In this document: one piece after another, positions 8,053-17,117 of the stretch | Numbering within the stretch: position 1 is the first letter of the stretch | Layout: each line of letters begins with the position of its first letter | Source: Sphaerisporangium rufum | GTDB lineage: Bacteria; Actinomycetota; Actinomycetes; Streptosporangiales; Streptosporangiaceae | Assembly (NCBI RefSeq): GCF_016863395.1 | Contig: NZ_BOOU01000069.1 | Span: 20,695 to 84,694, forward strand | Direction: 5' to 3' | DNA length: 64,000 nucleotides | The notes under the pieces: generated by a model | Told to the model about the DNA's origin: nothing | What the model saw: the letters and a program-made list of their open reading frames with translations, nothing else | Databases searched by the model: none | Made by a program: the position numbers and the translations under genes

Positions 8053-8886
8053 TCAGGTGATCTGCACGCCGCCGGCCGCGGCGGGCCTGGTGTCCGCGCG
8101 CCAGCCGTCGTGGCCGGTGGCCGAGCGCCAGGTGACGCCCGCGTAGCGCACCTCGCGCAGGCCGTACCGCTTGGCGTTGGCCACCGACCAGGCGGCGATC
8201 AGCCAGCCGCGCCGGGTCGAGGACGCCTTGATCACCTCGCCGTCGCCCGCCGCCCGGCCCAGCGTGCGCACCAGCTCCTGGCGCGCCTTGCCGGGCTGGG
8301 ACGGCGCGGGCTTCTCCGGCACCGGGTACCAGCAGTGAACCGCCTTGGCGGCCCGGCCGGTGAACGCGTCGGCCAGGATGACCGCGTCCGCCTCGTGCTG
8401 GGCGTAGGCCGAGCCGTCCGCCGAGCGCTGCACCGCCTGGGCGGCCTCGTGCAGCGGCAGCTTCTGGTAGTTCTTCACCTTGGCCAGCGCGGCGAAGAAC
8501 TTGCGGGTCGCGTAGACCGGGTCCTGCAGCTGCTCGACGGTGCCCCAGCCCTGCGAGGGCCGCTGCTGGAACACCCCGACCGAGTCGCGGTCGCCGAACG
8601 GCAGGTTCAGCATCTTCGACTCCTGGATCGCGGTGACGTACGCGATCTCCACCGCCCGCTCCGGCATCCCGCGGCGGTCGGCCACCGCGGCGATCGTCGC
8701 GGCCACCTGGGCCTGCTCGATCTCCAGGTCCAGCGTGCCCGCGGGCGTGCGCACCTGGCAGTGCTCGCCCAGCGCGAACGGCTGCGCTCGGTGCAGAAGG
8801 TGATAAACCCCGAAAAATATGGCGATGGCGAGAACGACAACGATGGCGATGATCGTCAGGGTCGCTCTGGAGAATCGCCGTGCCAC
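8053..8886 (-). CDS. membrane-anchored protein with lysozyme-like domain
   Basis: The product is 277 aa with one transmembrane helix (about residues 8-30, TIIAIVVVLAIAIFFGVY). The outside part contains AIQESKMLNLPFGDRDSVGVFQQRPSQGWGT, whose segment FGDRDSVGVFQQRPSQGWG is typical of actinobacterial proteins related to lytic transglycosylases, with the Glu in IQESK as possible acid. The start at 8886 leaves 56 nt of divergent promoter to dapD; a start at 8928 is possible but would leave only 14 nt. A peptidoglycan role is inference. Confidence 0.75.
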   Translation of the reverse strand: MARRFSRATLTIIAIVVVLAIAIFFGVYHLLHRAQPFALGEHCQVRTPAGTLDLEIEQAQVAATIAAVADRRGMPERAVEIAYVTAIQESKMLNLPFGDRDSVGVFQQRPSQGWGTVEQLQDPVYATRKFFAALAKVKNYQKLPLHEAAQAVQRSADGSAYAQHEADAVILADAFTGRAAKAVHCWYPVPEKPAPSQPGKARQELVRTLGRAAGDGEVIKASSTRRGWLIAAWSVANAKRYGLREVRYAGVTWRSATGHDGWRADTRPAAAGGVQIT

Positions 8887-8942
8887 GCTCAAGAACCTAC
8901 CGGCCCGGCCGAGTACCTCGTGCGGCACTAAGCTCCACTTGC

Positions 8943-9779
8943 ATGAGCCAGTCCTACGAAAGCCCCTTGCCGGTCGCCATTGACGAGCTGTGGGAGCGGC
9001 GCGCCGAACTCTCCCCCGACGACACCGAGGCGCGCGGTGCGATCGTCGGGGCCGTCGACCTGCTGGACACCGGCAAGGCCCGGGTGGCGTTCGTCGACCC
9101 CGCCTCCGGCGGCGTGGTCGTGGACGAGCGGGCCAAGCGCGCCATCCTGCTGAGCTTCCGGGTGCTCGGCATGGTCCGCAGCCAGGTGGGCGACTTCCAC
9201 CACAACGACCGCATCCCCCTGAAGACGTCGCTGGAAGGCGTGCGGGTGGTGCCCGGCGCCATCGCCCGCTGGGGCTCCTACCTGGCCCCCGGCGTGGTCC
9301 TGATGCCGAGCTACACCAACATCGGCGCCTACGTGGACAGCGGCACCATGGTCGACACCTGGGCGACCGTCGGCTCCTGCGCCCAGATCGGCCGCAACGT
9401 GCACCTGTCCGGCGGCGTCGGCATCGGCGGCGTGCTGGAGCCGCCGAACGCCGTCCCGGTGATCGTCGAGGACGAGGCCCTGATCGGCAGCCGTTCGATG
9501 ATCGTCGAGGGCGCCCGGGTCGGCACCGGCGCCGTGGTCGGCGCCGGCACCATCCTGTCCGCCTCCATCCCGGTGATCGACGTGACCACCGGCGAGGAGA
9601 TCAGCCGCGGCCACGTCCCCGACTGGTGCGTCGCCGTCGGCGGCACCCGGCCCAAGGAGTTCCCCGGCGGCACCTTCGGCCTGCCCTGCGTCCTGGTGCT
9701 CAAGCGGCTGGAGCCCGGGCAGCGGCACGACAAGGCCGAGCTGAACGACGTCCTGCGGCAGCACGGCCTCAATGCCTGA
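8943..9779 (+). CDS. dapD: tetrahydrodipicolinate N-succinyltransferase
   Basis: A 278-aa left-handed beta-helix succinyltransferase that uses succinyl-CoA and tetrahydrodipicolinate in the succinylase branch of lysine synthesis. The hexapeptide repeat region contains [19 protein letters not shown] and [18 protein letters not shown], nearly the sequence of the E. coli-type enzyme, with the catalytic Asp in the AYVD segment. This differs from the longer, divergent DapD usual in Mycobacterium and Streptomyces. It overlaps dapE by 8 nt, so they should be one operon. Confidence 0.93.
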   Translation: MSQSYESPLPVAIDELWERRAELSPDDTEARGAIVGAVDLLDTGKARVAFVDPASGGVVVDERAKRAILLSFRVLGMVRSQVGDFHHNDRIPLKTSLEGVRVVPGAIARWGSYLAPGVVLMPSYTNIGAYVDSGTMVDTWATVGSCAQIGRNVHLSGGVGIGGVLEPPNAVPVIVEDEALIGSRSMIVEGARVGTGAVVGAGTILSASIPVIDVTTGEEISRGHVPDWCVAVGGTRPKEFPGGTFGLPCVLVLKRLEPGQRHDKAELNDVLRQHGLNA

Positions 9780-10839
9780 CGTCCGGCCGCTCGACCTGAC
9801 CGCCGGCGCCGGCGAGCTCACCGCCGCGCTCGTCGACATCGAGTCGGTCAGCGGCGGCGAGAAGGCCCTGGCCGACGCGATCGAGGCGGCGCTCGCGCCG
9901 CTGCCGCACCTCGCCGTCGAGCGCGACGGCGAGGCGGTGATCGCCCGCACCCGGCTCGGCCGGCCCGAGCGGGTGGTCATCGCCGGCCACATCGACACCG
10001 TCCCGGTGGCCGGCAACCTGCCCTCCCGGGTCGAGGGCGACCTCATCCACGGCTGCGGCACCTCGGACATGAAGAGCGGCGTCGCCGTCGCGCTCCGGCT
10101 CGCCGCCGGCCTCCCCGAACCGAGCCGCGACGTGACCTACGTCTTCTACGACTGCGAGGAGGTCGAGGCCGAGCGCAACGGCCTGGCCCGGCTCGGCCGC
10201 ACCCGGCCCGAGCTGCTGGCCGGCGACTTCGCCGTGCTGATGGAGCCCACGGACGGCGAGATCGAGGGCGGCTGCCAGGGCACCCTGCGCGCGCAGATCA
10301 CCACCCGCGGCCGGCGCGCGCACAGCGCCCGCTCCTGGTTCGGCGTCAACGCCATCCACGCGGTGGCGCCGCTGCTCGACCGGCTCGCCGCCTACGTGCC
10401 GCGCGAGCCGGTCGTCGACGGCCTCACCTACCACGAAGGGCTGAACGCCGTCGGCATCACCGGCGGCGTCGCCGGCAACGTCATCCCCGACGAGTGCGTG
10501 CTGACGGTGAACCATCGCTTCGCCCCGGACCGGTCGCTGGAGGAGGCGCGGCAGCATGTCCGGGAGGTCTTCGATGGGCACGAGGTGCGCTTCACCGATG
10601 GCGCCCCCGCCGCCCGGCCTGGCCTCACCCACCCGGCGGCCGCCGCGTTCGCCGCCGCGGTCGGCGGCACCCCGCGCGCCAAGCTCGGCTGGACCGACGT
10701 GGCGCGCTTCGCCGCGCTCGGCATCCCGGCGGTCAACTACGGCCCCGGCGACCCCAACCTGGCCCACCAGCAGGGCGAGCACGCCTCGCTGTCCCGGATC
10801 GCCGAGTGCGACCGCCGGATGTTCGCCTGGCTCGGCTGA
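9772..10839 (+). CDS. dapE: succinyl-diaminopimelate desuccinylase
   Basis: A 355-aa M20-family zinc metallohydrolase that removes succinate to give LL-diaminopimelate. Metal-ligand motifs are visible: AGHIDTVP (His, Asp), GTSDMKSG (Asp), YDCEEVE (Glu pair) and the C-terminal GEHASL (His). [17 protein letters not shown] is the signature of the Gram-positive DapE group. The ATG lies inside the dapD stop region, implying translational coupling. A strong hairpin follows at 10858. Confidence 0.94.
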   Translation: MPDVRPLDLTAGAGELTAALVDIESVSGGEKALADAIEAALAPLPHLAVERDGEAVIARTRLGRPERVVIAGHIDTVPVAGNLPSRVEGDLIHGCGTSDMKSGVAVALRLAAGLPEPSRDVTYVFYDCEEVEAERNGLARLGRTRPELLAGDFAVLMEPTDGEIEGGCQGTLRAQITTRGRRAHSARSWFGVNAIHAVAPLLDRLAAYVPREPVVDGLTYHEGLNAVGITGGVAGNVIPDECVLTVNHRFAPDRSLEEARQHVREVFDGHEVRFTDGAPAARPGLTHPAAAAFAAAVGGTPRAKLGWTDVARFAALGIPAVNYGPGDPNLAHQQGEHASLSRIAECDRRMFAWLG

Positions 10840-10857
10840 CCCGGCCGGCCTGGAAAA

Positions 10858-10906
10858 AGAAAGCGGCTCTCCCCTCCTGGCCATTAGGTGGGGAGAGCCG
10901 CTTTCT
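10858..10906. terminator. 17-bp perfect hairpin after dapE
   Basis: AGAAAGCGGCTCTCCCC at 10858-10874 pairs perfectly with 10890-10906 across a 15-nt loop. The T-tract is short (TTTCT lies in the arm), so it is a strong stem without a long U run, as is usual in actinomycetes. It ends the dapDE unit. Confidence 0.8.
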
Positions 10907-11101
10907 GTCCCGAGCAGCACCCTCGTCACTTAGACGTCACCCTTCGAGTGAACGGTTCCCCTGCTCCAGCCGGATTTTCGGCGAATTCCCGCCGTCGCGC
11001 GCCGGGGTTGCCACCGCCGGGCAGGGGTTCCCGACACGATGGGTCTCCGCGGCGGTCAGACAGGGCGTTAGCGGGCGTCCTGCCGGGTTAGCGTGACCCT
11101 C

Positions 11102-11893
11102 ATGACTTCACGCCAGGAACGCCGCCAGGGGCAGTCCATAGTCCGTGGCAAGTTCGTCCCCGACTCCACCCACGACCAGCGGTTGCTCGACCGGCCCGGC
11201 GGCTCCGACTGGCTGCACATGGATCCATGGCGGGTGCTGCGCATCCAGGCCGAGTTCGTCGAGGGCTTCGGCCAGCTCGCCGAGCTTCCCCCGGCCGTCA
11301 CCGTGTTCGGCTCGGCCCGCACCAGGCCTGGCGACCCCGGCTACGAGATGGGCGTCCAGCTCGGCGCCGCGCTCGCCCGGGCCGGCTACGCGGTGATCAC
11401 CGGTGGCGGTCCCGGCTGCATGGAGGCGGCCAACAAGGGCGCGCGCGAGGCGGGCGGCGTGTCGATCGGCCTCGGCATCGAGCTGCCGTTCGAGCAGAAG
11501 CTGAACGACTACGTCGACGTGGGCATCGAGTTCCGCTACTTCTTCGTCCGCAAGACCATGTTCGTCAAGTACGCCGACGCGTTCGTCGTGCTCCCCGGCG
11601 GCTTCGGCACGCTGGACGAGCTCTTCGAGGCGGTGACCCTGGTCCAGACCGGGAAGATCACCCAGTTCCCCATCGTGCTGCTGGGGACCGCCTTCTGGCG
11701 GCCGCTGATCGAGTGGATCAAGGAGTCGCTGCTGTCGCACGGCATGATCTCCGCCCAGGACCCCGACCTGCTGCACATCACCGACGACCCCGACGAGGCC
11801 GTCAAGCTCATCGTGGACAGCCGCCGCCGCGCCGACCAGGCCGAGCTGGAGGCCCGCGTCCAGGCCGCCTCCGCCGACCACAACGGCACCTGA
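11102..11893 (+). CDS. LOG-family nucleoside 5'-monophosphate phosphoribohydrolase (long form)
   Basis: The product (263 aa) has the family signature LPGGFGTLDELFE and ITGGGPGCMEAANKGA, with the arginine of FFVRKTMF that binds substrate. LOG proteins release free base from cytokinin or AMP-type nucleotides. The long N-terminal extension (about 45 residues) is seen in the TIGR00730 long subgroup. The start could be the ATG at 11102 or the GTG at 11093; neither has a clear ribosome site. It lies 150 nt upstream of a second, short LOG gene. Confidence 0.85.
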   Translation: MTSRQERRQGQSIVRGKFVPDSTHDQRLLDRPGGSDWLHMDPWRVLRIQAEFVEGFGQLAELPPAVTVFGSARTRPGDPGYEMGVQLGAALARAGYAVITGGGPGCMEAANKGAREAGGVSIGLGIELPFEQKLNDYVDVGIEFRYFFVRKTMFVKYADAFVVLPGGFGTLDELFEAVTLVQTGKITQFPIVLLGTAFWRPLIEWIKESLLSHGMISAQDPDLLHITDDPDEAVKLIVDSRRRADQAELEARVQAASADHNGT

Positions 11894-12040
11894 CCGGCCG
11901 GCGGCGCGACCCAGGTCCACCGGTTGAGCGATCATCCCTGGCGGCGGCGCGAACGCCGGCCGGCGGGCGCACGAGCGCCGCCGGCTCGATGGTCTTCCCT
12001 GGAAGGGATCTCGGCCCGTCATCTCGGTAAGGTGTTCGGC

Positions 12041-12634
12041 GTGACCATGGCGATCTGCGTGTTCTGCGCGTCCAGCTTGAAGATCGACAAGAAGTACCTG
12101 GACCTGGCCGCCGAGGTGGGCACCGAGCTGGCCCGGCGCGGGCACACGCTGGTCAGCGGCGGCGCCATGGTCTCCTGCATGGGCGCGGTGGCCCGGGCGG
12201 CCCGCGCGGCCGGCGGGCGCACGGTCGGCGTGATGCCGCGGGTCCTGGTGGACCTGGAGATCGCCGACGAGGAGAGCGACGAGCTGATCATCACCTCGGA
12301 CATGCGGGAGCGCAAGGGCGTCATGGACACCCGGTCCGACGGCTTCCTGGTGCTGCCCGGCGGCATCGGCACCCTGGAGGAGCTGTTCGAGATCTGGACG
12401 TCCCGGGTGATCGGCATGCACGACAAGCCGCTGGTCATCCTGGACCCCTGGGGCCTGTACGCGCCGCTGCGGCTGCAGGTGGGCCAGATGTACGAGGCGG
12501 GGTTCACCCGCCCGGACGTCTTCGACGCCATCGCCTGGACCACCACGGTCCCCGACGCCCTGGACCACCTGGAACGGCCGACGCGCCCGTTCACCCCGCG
12601 AGCGGAGGAGATCGGCGAGTCCACGCCCGCCTGA
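12041..12634 (+). CDS. LOG-family phosphoribohydrolase (short form)
   Basis: The 197-aa product carries ICVFCASS, LVSGGAMVSCMGAVARAA and LPGGIGTLEELFE, the standard short LOG layout. The GTG at 12041 follows AAGGTG at an ideal distance; the ATG two codons later is an alternative. Two LOG genes in tandem, both intact, suggest separate substrates or regulation. Substrate not visible. Confidence 0.87.
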   Translation: MTMAICVFCASSLKIDKKYLDLAAEVGTELARRGHTLVSGGAMVSCMGAVARAARAAGGRTVGVMPRVLVDLEIADEESDELIITSDMRERKGVMDTRSDGFLVLPGGIGTLEELFEIWTSRVIGMHDKPLVILDPWGLYAPLRLQVGQMYEAGFTRPDVFDAIAWTTTVPDALDHLERPTRPFTPRAEEIGESTPA

Positions 12635-12747
12635 CGGGGTGGACATCCGGTCCATCAGGTCACCGGCCGGCTGCCACAGGCCCGCGCGGTGCCGGCCGGA
12701 CATGCCGGCGGGCCGCGATGCCATCACCGCGGCCCGCCAGGACGGAT

Positions 12748-13713
12748 TCAGCGGGCGGTGCCCGCCGGAACACCTGCCGTGGCGCTCGCTGGAACGCCTG
12801 CCGTGGCGCCCGCCGTGGCGCCTGCCGTGGCGCGGCGAGCCGGGCCGTCCGGCGGATCCGCCGGGACCGTGCCGCCGCGGCGGGCCAGGGTGAGCCCGGC
12901 GAGCACGACGATGAAGACCATGCCGTAGATCGTGGTCAGCAGCGACGTCTCGTAGATGTCGGCGGTACGCCACTGGTGGCCGAGCGCGTCGGTCACGATC
13001 TTCCGCTCGCCGGTCACGTAGTCCACGAGGAACGTCGCCGCGGTCGCCGCGTACATCACCAGCGCCTGCACGTCGCCCGCCCGGTCCGGCCCGGACGGCT
13101 CCGCCGATACCGGCCCGCGGGACCGCAGGTACAGCGCGAACGCCTGCAGGAACAGGTAGGTCGTGAACGACCAGCCGAGGAAGTTGACCAGCGGCACGCC
13201 GAAGAACCCGCCGCCGTTCTCCCACACCCACATCCGCTGGATGGTCGCGCGGGTGGGGTCCATGGACAGATCCCAGGCGACCATGGCGAAGGAGGCGACG
13301 ACCGGCGTCCCGACGGTGACCAGCGGGCCCGAACCGCGCCGGACCCGCCCGACCAGCACGGTGGCGACCGTCCAGGCCAGGTAGCCGATCGCCGCGTACG
13401 TCGGCCCGATCAGCACCGGGACTCCCAGCACCTGCAGGCCCAGCGTGTAGTGGTAGTTCCCGAACGGGAAGCCGGTGTAGACGCTGAGGCTCTCCATCGC
13501 GCTGCTGATCAGCAGGGTGGCCCCGAGGAACACCGCGATCGCGCGCCACCCGTACCGGCGGGACCCGTGCAGCAGGGTGAACGCCGTCTGGGCGAGCAGC
13601 AGCAGCGGGAACGTGACGCCGGGCGCGAGGCCCCTGGTCAGCGAAAGGATCCCCACCAGGCCGGTGAGGACCCACAGGACGGACGGTGCCGATCGGCGTG
13701 GGCCGGCGGTCAT
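12748..13713 (-). CDS. carotenoid biosynthesis (CruF-like, DUF422) membrane protein
   Basis: The 321-aa product has about 7-8 transmembrane helices and signature segments of the CruF/DUF422 family: YTGFPFGNYHYT, FAMVAWDLSMDP and FFGVPLVNFLGWSF. CruF hydrates the psi-end of gamma-carotene-type carotenoids; others in the family are uncharacterised. No other carotenoid gene is nearby, so the reaction is uncertain. The ATG at 13713 has GGAGG upstream. The last 35 residues are ATAG-type repeats, probably slippage-born. Confidence 0.75.
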   Translation of the reverse strand: MTAGPRRSAPSVLWVLTGLVGILSLTRGLAPGVTFPLLLLAQTAFTLLHGSRRYGWRAIAVFLGATLLISSAMESLSVYTGFPFGNYHYTLGLQVLGVPVLIGPTYAAIGYLAWTVATVLVGRVRRGSGPLVTVGTPVVASFAMVAWDLSMDPTRATIQRMWVWENGGGFFGVPLVNFLGWSFTTYLFLQAFALYLRSRGPVSAEPSGPDRAGDVQALVMYAATAATFLVDYVTGERKIVTDALGHQWRTADIYETSLLTTIYGMVFIVVLAGLTLARRGGTVPADPPDGPARRATAGATAGATAGVPASATAGVPAGTAR

Positions 13714-14077
13714 GACCACCTCCATGAGGGACGGAATCGAGGTACCTACCGGACCTCGCTCCGATCCTGTCCGGCCCACCCCCGCCGGGCATCGGGTGTG
13801 CGCTGGACATCGGCGCTACCACCGGCGCGGGAGCCGGCTGCCGCGGGTGCCGCAGGACCGGTTCGGCTACCACGAACGCGGTAGGCGGGCCACCTGACGG
13901 AGGCCGCCCACCGGACCCGCCGGCCAGGCGAGAGCACCGAGGCGGGCTGCCGGCGGCCGGTCACCTCGACGGTGATGCGTCTGTGCTCTGAGGCGAGTGA
14001 GCCGCTGAACCGGCCCTCGGTGGGCCGTCCCGGCATCCGGGCCCGACCAAAGGCGCCGATGTGGCACGATTCGGTAT
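13714..14077. other. gene-free divergent region
   Basis: This 364-nt stretch separates the carotenoid protein from the DivIVA-domain gene and must hold both promoters. I see no coding frame with actinomycete codon use, no clear repeat and no hairpin of note. Confidence 0.4.
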
Positions 14078-14827
14078 GTGGTGGTCCTCCTCGCGCTCTC
14101 GTTCGCCGCGCTCGCGGTGCTGTACTGCGTGGTCAAGGTCGCGCAGGGGCACGGCGGCGAGCTGGTGGAGTTCGCCCCCGACGTCCCGGAGCTGCACCTG
14201 CCCGATCCGAGCCGGCTGACGGCCGTCGACTTCATGGCGCTGCGGCTGCCGATGAGCGTGGTCGGTTACCACACCCAGAGCGTCGACGAGGCGCTGCAGC
14301 GGGCGGCGACCGCCATCGGCGAGCGCGACACGCACATCGCGGTGCTGGAGCAGCGGGTCGCCGAGCTGCTCTCCGGGCGTATGCAGGCCCGGCAGGGCAA
14401 CTACATGAGGCCGTCGTACGCCCCGGAGTCGCCGGGGGCCGAGCCCGAGCCCGGGCCGGCGCCGTGGTTCGCCGAGGCGGCCGGGATGACCGGCCGGCCC
14501 GCCGAGATCCTCGGCCACCCGGGGGAGGACACCGACCCGACCGGAGCCCCGGGCGCGCGGTTCGACGCGTTCTCCCCGATCGTGGAGTCTCCCCGCGAGA
14601 ACGGCACGGCCGAGGGGACCCCGGCGACCGGAACCGGAGCCGGTTCGGCGGAGCGGGGGCCGGCGGAGGACCCGAAGCCCGGCCGCGCCGCGGCGGAGCC
14701 GTCCGGCCGGACCGCCGAGGAGGCCGACACCCCGGCGGACGGCGTGCCCGCCCTTCCCAAGCGTCCGAAGGCCGGCGGGGACCGGGCCGGTGACCCGCCG
14801 CCCGCCGGTGTCCGGGACCGGCGGTGA
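14078..14827 (+). CDS. small DivIVA-domain protein
   Basis: The 249-aa product starts with a transmembrane helix (residues 2-22), then a DivIVA-like segment with AVDFMALRLPMSVVGYHTQSVDEALQ and a short coiled coil ending LEQRVAELL. The C-terminal 130 residues are disordered, acidic and Pro/Glu-rich. DivIVA proteins mark curved or polar membrane in actinomycetes; this short anchored version is not the essential one. It overlaps tag by 4 nt (GTGA). Confidence 0.8.
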   Translation: MVVLLALSFAALAVLYCVVKVAQGHGGELVEFAPDVPELHLPDPSRLTAVDFMALRLPMSVVGYHTQSVDEALQRAATAIGERDTHIAVLEQRVAELLSGRMQARQGNYMRPSYAPESPGAEPEPGPAPWFAEAAGMTGRPAEILGHPGEDTDPTGAPGARFDAFSPIVESPRENGTAEGTPATGTGAGSAERGPAEDPKPGRAAAEPSGRTAEEADTPADGVPALPKRPKAGGDRAGDPPPAGVRDRR

Positions 14828-15372
14828 CCGTCGAGCTCGTCCGGTGCGGCTGGGTCACCTCCGCCCCGGACTACATCCGCTACCACGACGAGGAGTGGGG
14901 CCGCCCGGTCCGCGGTGACGACCAGGTCTTCGAGCGGCTGACGCTGGAGGCGTTCCAGTCCGGGCTGTCCTGGCTGACGATCCTCCGCAAGCGCGACAAC
15001 TTCCGGGCCGCCTTCGCCGGGTTCGCCATCGAGAAGGTCGCCGCCTTCGGGCCGGCCGACGTCGAGCGACTGATGGCCGACGCCGGCGTCGTCCGCAACC
15101 GGGCCAAGATCGAGGCGGCCGTCGCCAACGCCCGGGCCGCCGCCGGGGTGCCCGGCGGCATCTCCGACCTGGTCTGGCGGTACGCCGACCCCGCGTCCCC
15201 GGTACCGGCCTCGCTCGCCGACGTGCCCGCCATCACGCCGGCCTCCCGGGCGCTGGCCAAGGAGCTGAAGAAGCACGGCTTCCGCTTCGTCGGCCCCACC
15301 ACCGCCTACGCCATGATGCAGGCCATCGGCCTGGTCAACGACCACCTCGCCACCTGCTGGACCCGCGGCTGA
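14824..15372 (+). CDS. tag: DNA-3-methyladenine glycosylase I
   Basis: The 182-aa enzyme excises 3-methyladenine from alkylated DNA. The conserved start region CGWVTSAPDYIRYHDEEWGRP contains one zinc ligand (the first Cys) and His, and the end carries HLATCWTRG with another Cys. QSGLSWLTILRKRDNFRAAF is the family core. GTG start overlaps the DivIVA gene, so the two are cotranscribed. Confidence 0.93.
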   Translation: MTVELVRCGWVTSAPDYIRYHDEEWGRPVRGDDQVFERLTLEAFQSGLSWLTILRKRDNFRAAFAGFAIEKVAAFGPADVERLMADAGVVRNRAKIEAAVANARAAAGVPGGISDLVWRYADPASPVPASLADVPAITPASRALAKELKKHGFRFVGPTTAYAMMQAIGLVNDHLATCWTRG

Positions 15373-15434
15373 TCCCGGCCGCCGCCGGCGCGGCCGCCTC
15401 GACCGGCCGTCGCGACCGTCGCGGGCCCCCCTGA

Positions 15435-16163
15435 TCAGCCGCCCGGTACGGGCGACGGCGGGTGCACCGGAACGGGGTCGATCAACCTGCCGGCCAGCGC
15501 GGTCACCTCGGCCTCGGCGGCGGCCAGCGAACCCGCCGCCGCCGGCCGGAGCGCGGCCAGCTGCGGGATGAAATCGGCCACGGTCAGCTCGGCGGCGACG
15601 AAGAAGAGGTTCTCCTCGCGCACGCCATGTTCGGTGAAGTAGGTCCGCAGGTACGGGGTCTGGAAATCCCAGCCCTCCCGGGGAGTGCCCGGTCCGTAGG
15701 CGCCGCCACGTGCCATGATCACAACGACCTTCGTGTCGTGCAGCGGCCTCTGCGCCGAACCGGGGCCGCCGAACGCCCCGGGGAAGGTCATCCGGTCGAT
15801 CCACGCCTTCAGCGCGGCCGGAATCGAGAAGTTGTACATCGGGGCGCCGATCAGCACGACGTCGGCCGATCTCATTTCGCTGATCAGCGGCTCGGTCAGC
15901 TCCCATTCCCGCCGCTCGGCCGGGCTCTCGATCAGCTCGGGCACCCGGTCGAGCGGCAGCAGCCCGTGCCGCTCCACCCGCCGGCCCAGTTCGGCGAACG
16001 CGGTGGTCAGCGGCGGTACCGGGGCGGCGGCCAGGTCCCGGTACCGGTGAGCGGCCGGGCCGTGCCGGTCGCGCCAGGCGGCGGCGAACGACGCGGTCAG
16101 CCGCCTGGTGATCGACTCGTCGGAAGTATTGGCAGCGGAGTCCACATGCAGCAGGGACGCCAT
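15435..16163 (-). CDS. azoR: FMN-dependent NADH-azoreductase/quinone reductase
   Basis: The product (242 aa) is a flavodoxin-like quinone reductase: it starts LLHVDSAANTSDESITRRL and has APMYNFSIPAALKAWIDR, which binds FMN, and MARGGAYGPGTPREGWDFQTPYL in the active site region. It would reduce quinones or azo compounds with NADH. ATG with AGGAGAA upstream. It is divergent from an ECF41-like sigma factor 75 nt away, and the small spacer suggests linked regulation. Confidence 0.88.
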   Translation of the reverse strand: MASLLHVDSAANTSDESITRRLTASFAAAWRDRHGPAAHRYRDLAAAPVPPLTTAFAELGRRVERHGLLPLDRVPELIESPAERREWELTEPLISEMRSADVVLIGAPMYNFSIPAALKAWIDRMTFPGAFGGPGSAQRPLHDTKVVVIMARGGAYGPGTPREGWDFQTPYLRTYFTEHGVREENLFFVAAELTVADFIPQLAALRPAAAGSLAAAEAEVTALAGRLIDPVPVHPPSPVPGG

Positions 16164-16174
16164 CGGTCTTCTCC

Positions 16175-16201
16175 TGTCACCTCGGGTACGTCGGATACGT
16201 C
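16175..16201 (+). promoter_or_regulatory. ECF41-type autoregulated promoter
   Basis: TGTCACC (16175-16181) and CGTC (16198-16201) are 16 nt apart. That matches the reported ECF41 target promoter (TGTCACA, 15-16 nt, CGTC) in front of an ECF41-like sigma gene. The match is by eye; a second CGTC lies 9 nt earlier. Confidence 0.6.
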
Positions 16202-16238
16202 ATAGGAGGCGACGGGGCGAAGCACGGAAAGGTGACCG

Positions 16239-17117
16239 GTGGACGACCAGGACGGGCTGGCCGAACGGTTCGAGGCGCAGCGCGGGCAGCTGCGTGCCCT
16301 CGCGCACCGGATGCTCGGCTCGCCGGGCGAGGCCGAGGACGCGGTGCAGGAGGCGTGGTTCCGGCTGCGCCGGACCGACGCCGGCCAGGTGGACAACCTG
16401 GCCGGCTGGCTGCGGACCGTGGTGAGCCGCATCTGCCTCGACCTGCTCCGGGCCCGCGGCTCGCGGCCGGAGGATCCCACCGAGCAGCAGGTACTGGACG
16501 AGATCTCCGCTCCCGGCCGGGGGACCCGTCCGGAGGACGCGGCGGTGCTCGCCGACTCGGTCGGGAACGCGCTCCTGGTGGTCCTGGACCGGCTCGCCCC
16601 CGCCGAACGGGTCGCGTTCGTGCTGCACGACATGTTCGCGGTGCCGTTCGACCAGATCGCGCCAATCGTGGCGCGGACGCCGGTCACCACGAAGAAGCTG
16701 GCCAGCCGGGCCCGCCGGAAGGTCCAGGGCACCCCGCGGGTCCCGGCGGCCGAGCTGGCCCGGCACCGGCGGGTCGTGTCCGCGTTCCTCGCCGCCGCGC
16801 GGGCCGGCGACCTGGCCGGGGTCCTCGCCGTGCTGGCTCCGGACGTGGTCCGGCGCGTCGATCCGGCCGCCCTGCCGGCGGGCGCGGCCGCCGAACTCCG
16901 CGGCGCGCGGGCGGTGGCGGAGGGGGCGCTGGCCATGGTCGCCAGGGCGCGGGTCACCGACCTCGTCCTGGTGAACGGCGCCGTCGGCGTCGTGGTGGCG
17001 CCGCGCGGCCGGCTGTTCCTCGCGGTCACCTTCGTGATCGAGGACGACCGGATCGCCGGGTACGAGGTGGTGGCCGACCCCGCGCGGCTGCGCGGGCTGG
17101 ACCTCGCCGTGCTCTAG
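16239..17117 (+). CDS. ECF41/SigJ-like sigma factor with SnoaL-like C-domain
   Basis: A 292-aa ECF sigma factor. Residues 1-75 hold region 2 (MLGSPGEAEDAVQEAW) and 110-165 region 4. Then a C-terminal SnoaL/NTF2-like domain (about 180-292) that in this family acts as a built-in anti-sigma. The GTG start follows GAAAGGTG. The usual linker motif DGGGK is not visible (VDPAALPAG lies there), while the end ADPARLRGLDLAVL keeps the SigJ pattern. ECF41 factors normally flank an oxidoreductase gene; here a divergent azoreductase fits that role. Stop codons overlap the convergent VOC gene. Confidence 0.88.
   Translation: MDDQDGLAERFEAQRGQLRALAHRMLGSPGEAEDAVQEAWFRLRRTDAGQVDNLAGWLRTVVSRICLDLLRARGSRPEDPTEQQVLDEISAPGRGTRPEDAAVLADSVGNALLVVLDRLAPAERVAFVLHDMFAVPFDQIAPIVARTPVTTKKLASRARRKVQGTPRVPAAELARHRRVVSAFLAAARAGDLAGVLAVLAPDVVRRVDPAALPAGAAAELRGARAVAEGALAMVARARVTDLVLVNGAVGVVVAPRGRLFLAVTFVIEDDRIAGYEVVADPARLRGLDLAVL

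Noticed and set aside
11108..13873. A 921-codon minus-strand frame
   Set aside because: It runs antisense through both LOG genes and across the carotenoid gene in another frame; Arg/Gly/His-rich with no domain. High GC produces such frames.
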